DNA of 10,866 nucleotides from Acidimicrobiales bacterium (GTDB lineage: Bacteria; Actinomycetota; Acidimicrobiia; Acidimicrobiales; Poriferisodaliceae): positions 1 to 10,866 of the forward strand of contig JAHDHM010000024.1 in the NCBI GenBank assembly GCA_020631315.1, written 5' to 3'. Below are positions 1 through 6,924 of the stretch, one piece after another. Every line of letters starts with the position of its first letter. Position 1 is the first letter of the stretch. The notes under the pieces are model-generated. The model saw nothing but the letters and a program-made list of their open reading frames with translations, was not told where the DNA came from and made no database searches. A program made the translations under genes and the position numbers.

Positions 1-2
1 CC

Positions 3-1844
3 GAGGCCGCTCGCGCCACCCTGCAGTACCGGCTGCGGACACTGGTCGACGATCCGAGCGGTCTGTTCTTCGGTTCGATCGACGGACCGGACGGCGCGTT
101 CCACGTCGGCCGCCGACACATCGACGACGAGGCCGGCCGCGAGGTCGTCATCGACTGGCGTGCGCCGGCGGCGACGCCGTTCTATCGGGCGACGTGGGCC
201 GACCCGCTCGACCTCGACCACCGGCGTCGCCACACGATCGAGCACAGCCGCGTCGTCGCGGTGTTCGACGAGGACTTCGACGATCCGGAAGGCGGCTCCG
301 GCGGCGGCGTTCCCGACCCCCTGATCGCCGAGCTGGAACGGAGTCGCAGCGGCGAGATGCGCGACATCGTCGCGACGATCCAGGGTGAACAGGACGAGAT
401 CATCAGGGCACCGCTCGAGGAGACCATCGTCGTCCAGGGCGGCCCCGGCACCGGGAAGACGGCCGTCGGCCTCCACCGTGCGGCCTTCCTGATGTACGAG
501 TACCGAGAGCGGCTGAGCCGTGAAGGGGTCCTCGTCGTCGGGCCGAACCAACGCTTCCTCGAGTACATCTCCCAGGTGCTCCCCTCCCTCGGCGAGCACG
601 CCGTCACGCAGCTGACCATCGACGGTCTGGCCGACCCACGGCGCTTCACGAGAGCCATCGACACCGACGCGGCTGCATCGGTGAAGGGTCAGATCGAGAT
701 GGTCGACGTCATCCGTCGCCTCACGACCCACAAGATCGCCGCCGCCGACATCGAAGCGGGCCTCGGCCATCGAGTGGTTCGCCTGCCCGGATTCGAGGTG
801 GAGGACCTCATCGAGGCGGCGCTCGAGCGCGGCGGCCCGGTCAACAGGGCGCGTGAAGGCGTCCGACAGGCCATCGCACGAGGCGCGCTGGAACGTCGCC
901 ATCGCCGACACCCCGACGAGCGGCTCCGGGCCGACGAGCTCCGCCAGCAGTTGTTGTCGTCGAAGGACTTCACGAGTCAGTTCGATCGGATCTGGCCCAC
1001 CCAGAGCCCTGCACAGCTGTTGCGACAGCTGTTGTCGAACGCCTCACTGCGCGACGAGGTCATGCCGGAGTTCAGCCCCGACGAACGCGCCGCCATCGCT
1101 CGGCGGTCGAGTGCGAAGGTCGACGACGAGCCGTGGACATCGGCCGATCTCCTGCTCCTCGCGGAACTCGAATATCAGCTCAATGGTGGGCTCGGTACCT
1201 CGTTCGGGCACATCGTCGTCGACGAGGCCCAGGACCTGTCGGCGATGGGCCTGCGGCTCGTGGGTCGACGATCGCGACGCGGTTCGGCCACGATCCTCGG
1301 CGATCTCGCACAGGCGACGACACCTGCGTCGCAGACCTCGTGGGCGGACACACTCGGCCACCTCGGCATCGACGAGGGCAGGACCGCAGAACTGACCATC
1401 GGCTATCGACTACCGGCAGCGTTGCTCGACGCGGCCGCTCCCCTGCTGCCTCGCGCTGCGCCCGGCGTGCAGCCGTCGACCTCGGTGCGGTCGGGCGGTC
1501 AGCCGCCCCGCCGGGTGACGACCGACGACGTCGACGCCGCGCTCGTGGACGAGGTTCGCCGGCTGTGTGACACCCACACGACGGTCGCTGCGATCACCGC
1601 ACCCTCGCGGGTCGAACACGTCGAGGCGTTGCTCGCTGAACACGAGCTCGATGCGGTGACGCTCCACGCCGTCGAGTCCAAGGGCCTCGAGTTCGACGCC
1701 GTGGTGGTCGTCGAACCTGCCGAGATCGCGGGGACGACCGCACGCGGCCTACGCGGCCTCTACGTGGCACTCACCCGTGCCGTGCAGGAGATCGCGGTGG
1801 TCCACGAACAGCCACTGCCCGAGGAACTCGACGCAGCGATCTGA
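3..1844 (+). CDS. helD: HelD/HelR-type RNA polymerase recycling ATPase (5'-truncated by window edge)
   Basis: This is a UvrD-like superfamily 1 ATPase of the HelD/HelR group, which binds RNA polymerase, pries stalled complexes off DNA and in actinobacteria can give rifamycin tolerance. The frame is open from base 3, so the start lies outside the window; 613 residues are visible. Before the ATPase core there is a HelD-like stretch (bases about 54-260) containing VIDWRAPAATPFYRA. Walker A GGPGTGKT lies near 438-461, Walker B DEAQD at 1221-1235, a GYR motif near 1400, the SKGLEFDAVVV motif near 1678-1710, and the YVALTRA motif near 1762-1782. The N-terminal coiled coil that enters the polymerase secondary channel would be upstream and cannot be seen. 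The gene ends 43 bases before the next start. Family assignment is strong. HelD versus HelR subclass, and any antibiotic role, is inference. Confidence 0.88.
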   Translation, partial: EAARATLQYRLRTLVDDPSGLFFGSIDGPDGAFHVGRRHIDDEAGREVVIDWRAPAATPFYRATWADPLDLDHRRRHTIEHSRVVAVFDEDFDDPEGGSGGGVPDPLIAELERSRSGEMRDIVATIQGEQDEIIRAPLEETIVVQGGPGTGKTAVGLHRAAFLMYEYRERLSREGVLVVGPNQRFLEYISQVLPSLGEHAVTQLTIDGLADPRRFTRAIDTDAAASVKGQIEMVDVIRRLTTHKIAAADIEAGLGHRVVRLPGFEVEDLIEAALERGGPVNRAREGVRQAIARGALERRHRRHPDERLRADELRQQLLSSKDFTSQFDRIWPTQSPAQLLRQLLSNASLRDEVMPEFSPDERAAIARRSSAKVDDEPWTSADLLLLAELEYQLNGGLGTSFGHIVVDEAQDLSAMGLRLVGRRSRRGSATILGDLAQATTPASQTSWADTLGHLGIDEGRTAELTIGYRLPAALLDAAAPLLPRAAPGVQPSTSVRSGGQPPRRVTTDDVDAALVDEVRRLCDTHTTVAAITAPSRVEHVEALLAEHELDAVTLHAVESKGLEFDAVVVVEPAEIAGTTARGLRGLYVALTRAVQEIAVVHEQPLPEELDAAI

Positions 1845-1879
1845 CCCGAAGCCTCAACGCAACGCCTGCGCGCGCCGAC

Positions 1880-1883
1880 GGAG
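1880..1883 (+). promoter_or_regulatory. Shine-Dalgarno GGAG deciding the start of the Ig-like gene
   Basis: GGAG lies four bases before the ATG at 1888. It favours that ATG over in-frame starts further upstream that overlap the helD end, because only this one leaves a signal peptide at the very N-terminus. Confidence 0.5.
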
Positions 1884-1887
1884 CAGC

Positions 1888-2355
1888 ATGGGTAGGCAGT
1901 GGACGGCCGGTGTCCTGGCACTGATCATCGCAGGCGCAGGTCTCTCGACGTTCGGAACCGCGGACGCCGCCGACGGCGCGTGCGACGGTCTCAGCAACCT
2001 CGGGGTCATCAACAACGCGCCGCGCGCCCTCGACGACGAGGCCTGGACGCTCCCTGGCGGCTCGGTGACCATCGATCCGATGGCCAACGACAAGGACTAC
2101 GACGGCCACGAACTCATGCTCGAGTCGATCGGTCGACCCACCAGCGGCACGGCCGAGCTCGGCGACGAAGGCACCGTCGTGTACCAGCCGGGCCTCGGCT
2201 TCGAGGGCGAGGACAGCTTCGTCTACACCGTCACCGACGGCCGCTGCGGCATCGACACGGCCCAGGTCCGGGTGCTCGTGTCGAACGAACCGCCCGCACC
2301 GGACGAGGCCGATCCCCCGATCCCGGTGATCACGGTCCCCGACTTCACCGGCTGA
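1888..2355 (+). CDS. Small secreted Ig-like (cadherin-like/Big_9-type) domain protein
   Basis: This is a 155-residue exported protein. Residues 1-27 form a signal peptide: a charged start, the hydrophobic run AGVLALIIAGAGL, and a likely cleavage site after ADA27. A single bacterial Ig-like/cadherin-like domain spans about residues 46-131. It is recognised by the pattern NNAPRALDDEAW, an ANDKDYDGHEL turn, TSGTAEL, VVYQPGLGFEGEDSFVYTVTD and the closing strand AQVRVLV. Such domains usually occur as tandem repeats in large adhesins, so a lone secreted copy is unusual. Cys32 and Cys120 could form a disulfide. The C-terminal tail is rich in Pro and acidic residues and has no anchor. The in-frame ORF extends upstream into helD, but the signal peptide and the GGAG site support the start at 1888. 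Only four bases separate it from the L,D-transpeptidase, so the two are probably co-transcribed and may act together at the envelope. Partner or ligand is unknown. Confidence 0.75.
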   Translation: MGRQWTAGVLALIIAGAGLSTFGTADAADGACDGLSNLGVINNAPRALDDEAWTLPGGSVTIDPMANDKDYDGHELMLESIGRPTSGTAELGDEGTVVYQPGLGFEGEDSFVYTVTDGRCGIDTAQVRVLVSNEPPAPDEADPPIPVITVPDFTG

Positions 2356-2359
2356 CGAC

Positions 2360-3148
2360 ATGCGGCTCCTGACGAGCCTGGCGCTCACCGCGATCCTGCT
2401 GCTGCTGACGCAGCTGCCGTCGGCCACCGCCGGAGCCGAGACGACCGACGCGACCACAGACGAGCGCAGCGTGCCGATGGCCGAGGTGTCCCCGACCACT
2501 GCGGTCACCGCAGCAGTCGACGAGATCGCGCCGTCCATGTTCGAGGAAGTCCCGGCGGCGGCCCACCGAATCGCGACCCTCACCGAACAGATCACGGCGT
2601 ACGAGTCACCCGACGGTTCCAAGCTCGCCACCATCGATCCGACCACGCGTTTCGGGATGACCCGGACCCTGTCGGTGATCAGCGAGCACGACGACTGGCT
2701 TCGCGTCCGGCTCGACCAGCGCCCGAACGGATCCACCGGCTGGGTCCGAACCGACGACGTCGAGCTCACGTGGACGTCGTTGTTCATCGTCATCGATCTG
2801 AGCGAGCGTCGCCTCGTGTTGTTCGACGACGGCGTCCCGATCGAGACGGGAACGGTCGGTGTGGGTGCCGAAGGATCGGTCACGCCGACCGGCACCACGT
2901 ACGTGACGGATGTGCTCGCCACTCCCGAAGCGACGATCTACGGCCCCTACGCCCTCGGGCTGGCCATGTACTCCGACACCGAGACCGACTTCGCCGGCGG
3001 CAACGGACAGGTCGCGATCCACGGCACGAACCAGCCGCACCTGCTCGGCGAGGCCGTGTCACGTGGCTGTGTGCGGACCGACAACGATCTGATCCGGCGG
3101 CTCGCCGGGCGGGTTCCCCTCGGTACGCCGGTCGTGATCGTGGACTGA
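2360..3148 (+). CDS. Secreted L,D-transpeptidase (YkuD domain) with SH3-like domain
   Basis: This 262-residue exported enzyme should form or attach peptidoglycan cross-links by L,D-transpeptidation outside the membrane. Residues 1-26 are a signal peptide (hydrophobic LTSLALTAILLLL, cleavage near ATAGA26). A low-complexity Thr/Ala/Glu linker follows. Residues about 68-137 look like a bacterial SH3-like domain, with ITAYESPDGSKLATI, DDWLRVRL and RPNGSTGWVR. The YkuD catalytic domain spans about 140-262. It has IVIDLSERRLVLF at its start, then HGTNQPHLL with His221, and SRGCVR with nucleophile Cys237, so all key residues are present. There is no Shine-Dalgarno site; it starts four bases after the Ig-like gene stop, which suggests translational coupling. 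Its stop is only two bases from the stop of the convergent dehydrogenase gene. Domain identity is firm; the exact cross-link made is not known. Confidence 0.9.
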   Translation: MRLLTSLALTAILLLLTQLPSATAGAETTDATTDERSVPMAEVSPTTAVTAAVDEIAPSMFEEVPAAAHRIATLTEQITAYESPDGSKLATIDPTTRFGMTRTLSVISEHDDWLRVRLDQRPNGSTGWVRTDDVELTWTSLFIVIDLSERRLVLFDDGVPIETGTVGVGAEGSVTPTGTTYVTDVLATPEATIYGPYALGLAMYSDTETDFAGGNGQVAIHGTNQPHLLGEAVSRGCVRTDNDLIRRLAGRVPLGTPVVIVD

Positions 3149-3150
3149 GG

Positions 3151-3894
3151 TCAGGCGGTCATCGCGCCGTCGACCACGAACTCGTGGCCGGCGCAGTACC
3201 TGGCGTCGTCGGAGAGCAGGAAGATCACCACGTCTGCGACCTCGTCGGCTGCGGCGGTGCGGCCGAGCGGGATCCGCGAGCGCAGCTGCTCGTGCCAGGC
3301 ATCGCCGAGCACGACGAACTCCTCCATCATCGGTGTCTCGATGATGCCGGGATGCACGCTGTTCACCCGGACGCCGCGACGTCCGAGCTCGACGCCGGCC
3401 GCCTTCGTCATGCCACGCACCGCCCACTTGGCGGTCGCATAGGCGAACGCGTTGCCGCCTGCCCCGCCGAGGCCGGCGATCGAGCTGATGTTGACGATGC
3501 TGCCGCTCCCCTGTTCGGCCATGACCGCACCGACGGCCTGGAGGCCGAGGAACACGCCGGTCTGGTTGATCTCGGTGATGCGGCGGTACTCGTCGAGTGT
3601 GGTGTCGAGCAGGCCGCGGATGACGAACACGCCGGCGTTGTTGACCAGCCCGTCGATCCGTCCGTGCTGCTCGAGGGTCGCGGCGACCACGTCGGCCCAC
3701 GCCTCCGGCGAGGTGACGTCGTGCTCGATGAACCGGCCGCCGACCTCGGCCGCGACGGCCTCACCCTCGTCGACCAACACGTCGGTGAGGACCACCTTGG
3801 CACCGGACTCACGGCACAGACGTGCCTCCGCAGCGCCCTGTCCCCTGGCGCCGCCCGTGATCAGGACGACCTTGCCGTCGAGTCGTGCCGTCAT
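3151..3894 (-). CDS. Short-chain dehydrogenase/reductase (classical SDR, FabG3/hydroxysteroid dehydrogenase-like)
   Basis: This is an NAD(P)-dependent oxidoreductase of 247 residues, the usual length for classical SDRs. The cofactor-binding glycine motif TGGARGQG is at 14-21, with Asp38 in position to select NAD. NNAG is at 85-88 and Asn110 is the structural Asn. The catalytic set is Ser138 (in NISSIAG), Tyr152 and Lys156 (YATAK). HPGIIETPM follows at 181-189, and the C-terminus has the common EFVVDGAMTA ending. The sequence resembles the mycobacterial 3-alpha/20-beta-hydroxysteroid dehydrogenase group (FabG3, Rv2002), as judged from memory of that family. The true substrate may be a steroid, a cyclic alcohol or another carbonyl compound. 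The ATG is preceded by GGGGGAG at a five-base spacing, one of the few clear ribosome sites in the window. It lies 58 bases downstream of the M1 peptidase stop on the same strand and may also have its own promoter. Confidence 0.9.
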   Translation of the reverse strand: MTARLDGKVVLITGGARGQGAAEARLCRESGAKVVLTDVLVDEGEAVAAEVGGRFIEHDVTSPEAWADVVAATLEQHGRIDGLVNNAGVFVIRGLLDTTLDEYRRITEINQTGVFLGLQAVGAVMAEQGSGSIVNISSIAGLGGAGGNAFAYATAKWAVRGMTKAAGVELGRRGVRVNSVHPGIIETPMMEEFVVLGDAWHEQLRSRIPLGRTAAADEVADVVIFLLSDDARYCAGHEFVVDGAMTA

Positions 3895-3899
3895 CGCAT

Positions 3900-3906
3900 C
3901 TCCCCC
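3900..3906 (-). promoter_or_regulatory. Shine-Dalgarno GGGGGAG of the SDR gene
   Basis: Reading the minus strand, GGGGGAG is followed by five bases (ATGCG) and then the ATG at 3894. This is a strong site and fixes the start. Confidence 0.7.
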
Positions 3907-3922
3907 ATCTCGTTCGAGGAGT

Positions 3923-3937
3923 CCGACCCTAGGTCGG
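3923..3937 (-). promoter_or_regulatory. Inverted repeat overlapping a possible -10 for the SDR gene
   Basis: A perfect six-base inverted repeat, CCGACC-CTA-GGTCGG, lies 29-43 bases upstream of the dehydrogenase start, in the gap after the M1 peptidase. On the minus strand its centre reads TAGGGT, which fits the TANNNT -10 pattern and would give a leader of about 25 bases containing the Shine-Dalgarno site. No good -35 is visible. It could be an operator over a promoter, or a weak RNA hairpin. The arrangement is suggestive only. Confidence 0.3.
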
Positions 3938-3952
3938 CCGACGACGCCGACG

Positions 3953-5499
3953 TCAGCCGGGCAGTTCGGGCGTCGCCTCCGAGTACAGCCAGTCGTCGAG
4001 CAAGGCGGTGATGTCGACGCCCGTCGCGTCGAGCATCGCCTGGGCGAAGTCGGCGGTGCTCACGATCCCGTGGAGGTGACGCTCGACGTACAGGCGCAGA
4101 CCGTCGAAGAACGTCGCCCACGGCGCACGGCGTGCAGGGTCAACCCGCCACGCTGGTAGACGGTCGGGGCGAAGATCCGCGCAGCTCCGGGGTCCCCTGG
4201 TGGGCCCCAGGCGAACCCACCTCGGGTCGCCAGGTCCTCGGCGTACCGGTCGATGTCGAAGCCGGGTTCGGTCGCCTCACGCCACAACCACTCGGTGTAG
4301 GTGGCGAAACCCTCGTTCAACCAGATGTCGTTCCACGTCGCCGGCGTCAGCGCATCGCCGAACCACTGGTGCGCCAGCTCGTGGACCACCACCGTCTCGG
4401 CCAGGACCGGGTTCGAGAAGATGGTCGCCGAGAACGCCGAGATCGTCTGGGTCTCGAGTGCGCCACCGAAGTCGTCGTCGACGACGAGCGCGCCGTAGGC
4501 CTCGAACGGGTACGGACCGAACAGTGGCGACAACACGTCGATCATCTCGCTGTGCAGGTCCACGAACGGCCGGGCGCGGTCCGCCATCGAGGGCCGATAG
4601 GCATCTCGAAGCAGGATGCCGTCGTCACGAACCTGCTGCTCGAGCACGTAATCACCGATGCCGATCGTCGCCAGATAGGTCGCCATCGGATCGCGGAGCT
4701 CGTAGACCCAGGTGACACCGTCCGGCCCGCTCTCGGTCGAGGTGTTCACGCCGTTCGCGATCACCTCGACGCCCTCGGGCACCGTGATCTCGTAGCGGAA
4801 GAACGCCTTGTCGGACGGATGGTCGTTCGCCGGCATGAAGCCGTGGGCGCCGGACGGTTCGCTGACGACGTAGGAGTAGTCGCCGGCGTCGATCCAACCG
4901 ACCCCGGCGCCCCAAGCCTCGGAGGCGATTCGGGTCGGCACCCCGGTGTAGGACACCGCCGTCACGAACCGGGAGGCCTGCTCGATGGTCGTGTCGGGCA
5001 CGACGGTCATCTCGGAGCCGGCACGCAGCACCTCGGCGGCTCGCCCATCGACGGAGATGGCGGTGACCTCGAAACCCTCGAAGTCGAGGTTGAACGCCGT
5101 CAGCGGCTGAAGTGCGACCGCATCGATCGTGACCACCGCATCGACCACGTCGGTGACGACGTCGACCGTCATCGCGATGTCGTAGCTCTGGACGTCGTAG
5201 CCACCGTTGCCGAGCTCCGGATAGTACGGGTCACCGACCCCGTCAGCGCCGGCGCCGGCGGGCAGTCGCGCGGCCTCGGGCACCGTCGTCGGGAGGCCGG
5301 TCGTGGACGAGACGCCGCCGGCCTCATCAGACGGCTCGGGCGCGGCCGTGGTCGGGATCGCGACCTCGTCGCTCGACGCCTCGGTCGTGTCGACCGAGCT
5401 GGTCGACGACGTGTCGACCTCGCTGCGCAACACCCCGTCGTCGGTACACGCCGCCGCGAACACGAACACCACGAGCATCGCGATGAGGGCCCTGCGCAT
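3953..5499 (-). pseudogene. M1-family zinc metallopeptidase lipoprotein, frameshifted near the C-terminus
   Basis: This is a gluzincin aminopeptidase of family M1. The N-terminus is a lipoprotein signal ending FAAAC with lipidated Cys18, followed by a Ser/Thr/Glu-rich linker (about 24-75). The M1 N-terminal beta domain covers about 95-290. The catalytic domain has GALET (346-350) in place of the usual GAMEN exopeptidase motif, HELAH (zinc ligands His373 and His377, base Glu374), Glu396 in NEGFAT as third ligand, and Tyr448 in VYQRG. After Arg459 the frame drifts into a non-homologous tail that stops at 4060-4062. From 4120 down to a stop at 3953-3955 the -1/+2 frame instead encodes 55 residues of typical M1 ending (TFFDGLRLYVERH, then LLDDWLYSEATPELPG). 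The junction is near 4118-4125. As read, translation gives 479 residues with a replaced tail; repaired, it would be about 515. It could be a true mutation or a sequencing error. All catalytic residues lie before the break. Confidence 0.85.
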
Positions 5500-5506
5500 G
5501 GGGTCG

Positions 5507-5512
5507 AAGATA
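5507..5512 (-). promoter_or_regulatory. Candidate -10 element for a leaderless M1 peptidase transcript
   Basis: On the minus strand TATCTT, which fits TANNNT, ends seven bases before the ATG at 5499, and there is no Shine-Dalgarno site. This spacing would place the transcript start at or next to the A of the ATG. It suggests the peptidase has its own promoter in the 37-base gap after the kinase gene. Confidence 0.4.
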
Positions 5513-5536
5513 CCGACGCCCGTCCATCTGGTCCGG

Positions 5537-6463
5537 TCAGGCGGTCGGTCCTAACCCACCCACGACGACGGCGCCGTCGCCGAATCGTGCAGCCGCCTCG
5601 AGCACTTCGTCGCGGCGCACGGAGGGCTCACCGTCGACCGGAAAGACGATGACCGCGCCGCCTGAACCCGCCTGGTTGACCGCAACCCCCGGGATCGACC
5701 GGTAGTCGTCGACCAGTCGGCGTTGGTCGGCGCGCACGTCGTAGACCGAGATGCGAGAGTTCCAGGTGAGCGTCATCATCTCCCCGACCGTGCGACGGTC
5801 ACCGTTCTCGAGCGCCGTAGCGCAGCGTCGGGCCGCGTCTGCTGATCGGGCCATCGCGACACGGACCTCGTCGGCCGACGGGTCGACTCGGCCGTGGGAT
5901 GCGTGGCTCGACTCGGCGGTCGAAGTCCGCCACACGACGACCGCATCGTCGACGAGGCTCGATTGCAGATGCCGGACACCTCCGCACGGGCCGAAGCGGG
6001 TCGGACGCGACGCCTCAGCCGAGAAGTCCATCGCGATCAGGCCCCCATGTGCCTGGACCAGACGATCCTGCAGACCAGCCCGCCAGCCCAGCTCCTCGGT
6101 CTCCACTCGTAGTGCGAGCACCGCCAGCTCGTCGGGTGTCAGCACCGACCCGGCGAGCCGGTCGAGTTCTCGGAGCACGCTGATGACGATCGCGCTCGAC
6201 CCTGACAGGCCGACCTCTCGGGGAATCGACGACTCGACCGTCCAACCAGCGGGCGCCGCGACGCCCAGATGCCGTTGCCCCATCTGCACCGTTGCGTCGA
6301 CGAGGCGAGCCAGGTCGTCAGCCATCGCCGTCGGGCGCTCGAACGCGGCAGCCGACGCCGCACGAGCCGCCACCTCGACGGCCACCACCGCGCCACCGAA
6401 CCCGTCGCTCGGGTTGCCGGCGAGCGCAGCACGAGCCGAGGTGCGTGAGGCGACAGGCGGCAT
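5537..6463 (-). CDS. GHMP-family sugar kinase, glucuronokinase-like
   Basis: This 308-residue protein belongs to the GHMP small-molecule kinases. Motif 1 is ARAALAGNPSDGFGG (10-24). The ATP-binding loop is PREVGLSGSSA (81-91). Residues 129-148 contain AGLQDRLVQAHGGLIAMDFS, where Asp133 is the expected catalytic base. Motif 3 is AGSGGAV (265-271). The pairings NPSD, GLSGSSAIV, GLQDR..GG..MDFS and GSGGAVIVF match plant glucuronokinase (which makes glucuronate-1-phosphate) better than galactokinase, mevalonate kinase or homoserine kinase. This comparison is from memory of those families, so the substrate is a proposal. I chose ATG 6463 because a -10-like CACACT sits six bases upstream; a GTG at 6478 would add five residues. 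It is first of three minus-strand genes and is divergent from the PGPGW gene. No UDP-sugar pyrophosphorylase is visible nearby. Confidence 0.8.
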   Translation of the reverse strand: MPPVASRTSARAALAGNPSDGFGGAVVAVEVAARAASAAAFERPTAMADDLARLVDATVQMGQRHLGVAAPAGWTVESSIPREVGLSGSSAIVISVLRELDRLAGSVLTPDELAVLALRVETEELGWRAGLQDRLVQAHGGLIAMDFSAEASRPTRFGPCGGVRHLQSSLVDDAVVVWRTSTAESSHASHGRVDPSADEVRVAMARSADAARRCATALENGDRRTVGEMMTLTWNSRISVYDVRADQRRLVDDYRSIPGVAVNQAGSGGAVIVFPVDGEPSVRRDEVLEAAARFGDGAVVVGGLGPTA

Positions 6464-6477
6464 GCACCTAGTGTGCA
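6463..6477. promoter_or_regulatory. Inverted repeat TGCAC-N5-GTGCA at the kinase start
   Basis: A perfect five-base inverted repeat with a five-base centre (CTAGT) overlaps the first base of the kinase ATG and its possible -10 (CACACT on the minus strand, 6475 to 6470). It lies in the 70-base gap between divergent genes. It could be a repressor site; short palindromes also occur by chance. Confidence 0.3.
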
Positions 6478-6533
6478 CCGGACGTCGACACCCACCGGGA
6501 ACGCCTCGGAGACCTGCGACGTTCGAGTCTCCG

Positions 6534-6917
6534 ATGAACGATCAACATCCCGACGACCACGTCTCCTGGCGAGAAGCCGCCATCGAGGCCGAGTACGAGA
6601 GCGGCGTCCACGAGGCGACCGAAGCCGAGGCGCGCAGCCATGTGCTGGTCCGCCTCGGCCGCATGACCCTGGGCTTCCTCGTGCTCGGAGCCGGCATCGT
6701 CGCGATGATCGGTCCGGGACCCGGCGTCCTGATCGTCGCCGCCGGTCTCGGCATCTTGTCGCGGGACGTGGCATGGGCCGACCGGTTGCTCCAGCGGATC
6801 CGACACCGCATCCCGAGCGACGCCGACGGCAAGATCCCCCGATCGACCATCGTCACCATGATCGTGATGACGGCGGCGTTCCTGGCGTTGTCCGTCTGGT
6901 GGACCTTCCTGCGGTGA
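6534..6917 (+). CDS. PGPGW-type small transmembrane protein
   Basis: This 127-residue membrane protein fits the putative PGPGW transmembrane family, whose function is not known. Residues 1-40 are hydrophilic and acidic, with His and Glu, and should be cytoplasmic. A first hydrophobic segment covers about 43-60 (MTLGFLVLGAGIVAMIG). It is followed directly by the family motif PGPG (61-64) and a second hydrophobic stretch VLIVAAGLGILS (65-76), giving a hairpin. An amphipathic WADRLLQRIRHRI segment follows, and a last membrane helix covers about 104-124 before the C-terminus WWTFLR. The ATG at 6534 was chosen because it directly precedes the acidic N-terminal region typical of a short protein; the frame stays open far upstream only because it is antisense to the kinase. 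No Shine-Dalgarno site is visible. It is divergent from the kinase and 96 bases upstream of the regulator gene, separated from it by the tandem repeat. Confidence 0.75.
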   Translation: MNDQHPDDHVSWREAAIEAEYESGVHEATEAEARSHVLVRLGRMTLGFLVLGAGIVAMIGPGPGVLIVAAGLGILSRDVAWADRLLQRIRHRIPSDADGKIPRSTIVTMIVMTAAFLALSVWWTFLR

Positions 6918-6924
6918 CCGCGAC

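Noticed and set aside
1771..2922. A 383-codon minus-strand open frame over the Ig-like and transpeptidase genes
   Set aside because: It is antisense to two genes with signal peptides and intact domains; its Ser/Val-rich translation is a shadow.
2770..4011. A 413-codon plus-strand open frame over the transpeptidase end and the dehydrogenase
   Set aside because: It crosses two confirmed genes in other frames, and its low-complexity His/Arg/Asp content shows no family.
3891..4121. A separate small minus-strand gene beginning MGDVLRR
   Set aside because: It is the third frame at the M1 frameshift and contains only the VGD remnant of the M1 sequence, followed by Arg-rich filler.
4060..4134. Programmed ribosomal frameshifting in the M1 gene
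   Set aside because: There is no slippery heptamer, and the three-frame scatter around VGD fits mutation or sequencing error better.
4132..5652. A 506-codon plus-strand open frame across the M1 gene
   Set aside because: It is antisense to a clear M1 peptidase, is very rich in Arg, Gly, Asp and His, and has no domain; high GC keeps such frames open.
5751..6533. Upstream extension of the PGPGW gene frame
   Set aside because: It is antisense to the GHMP kinase; the real protein starts at ATG 6534.
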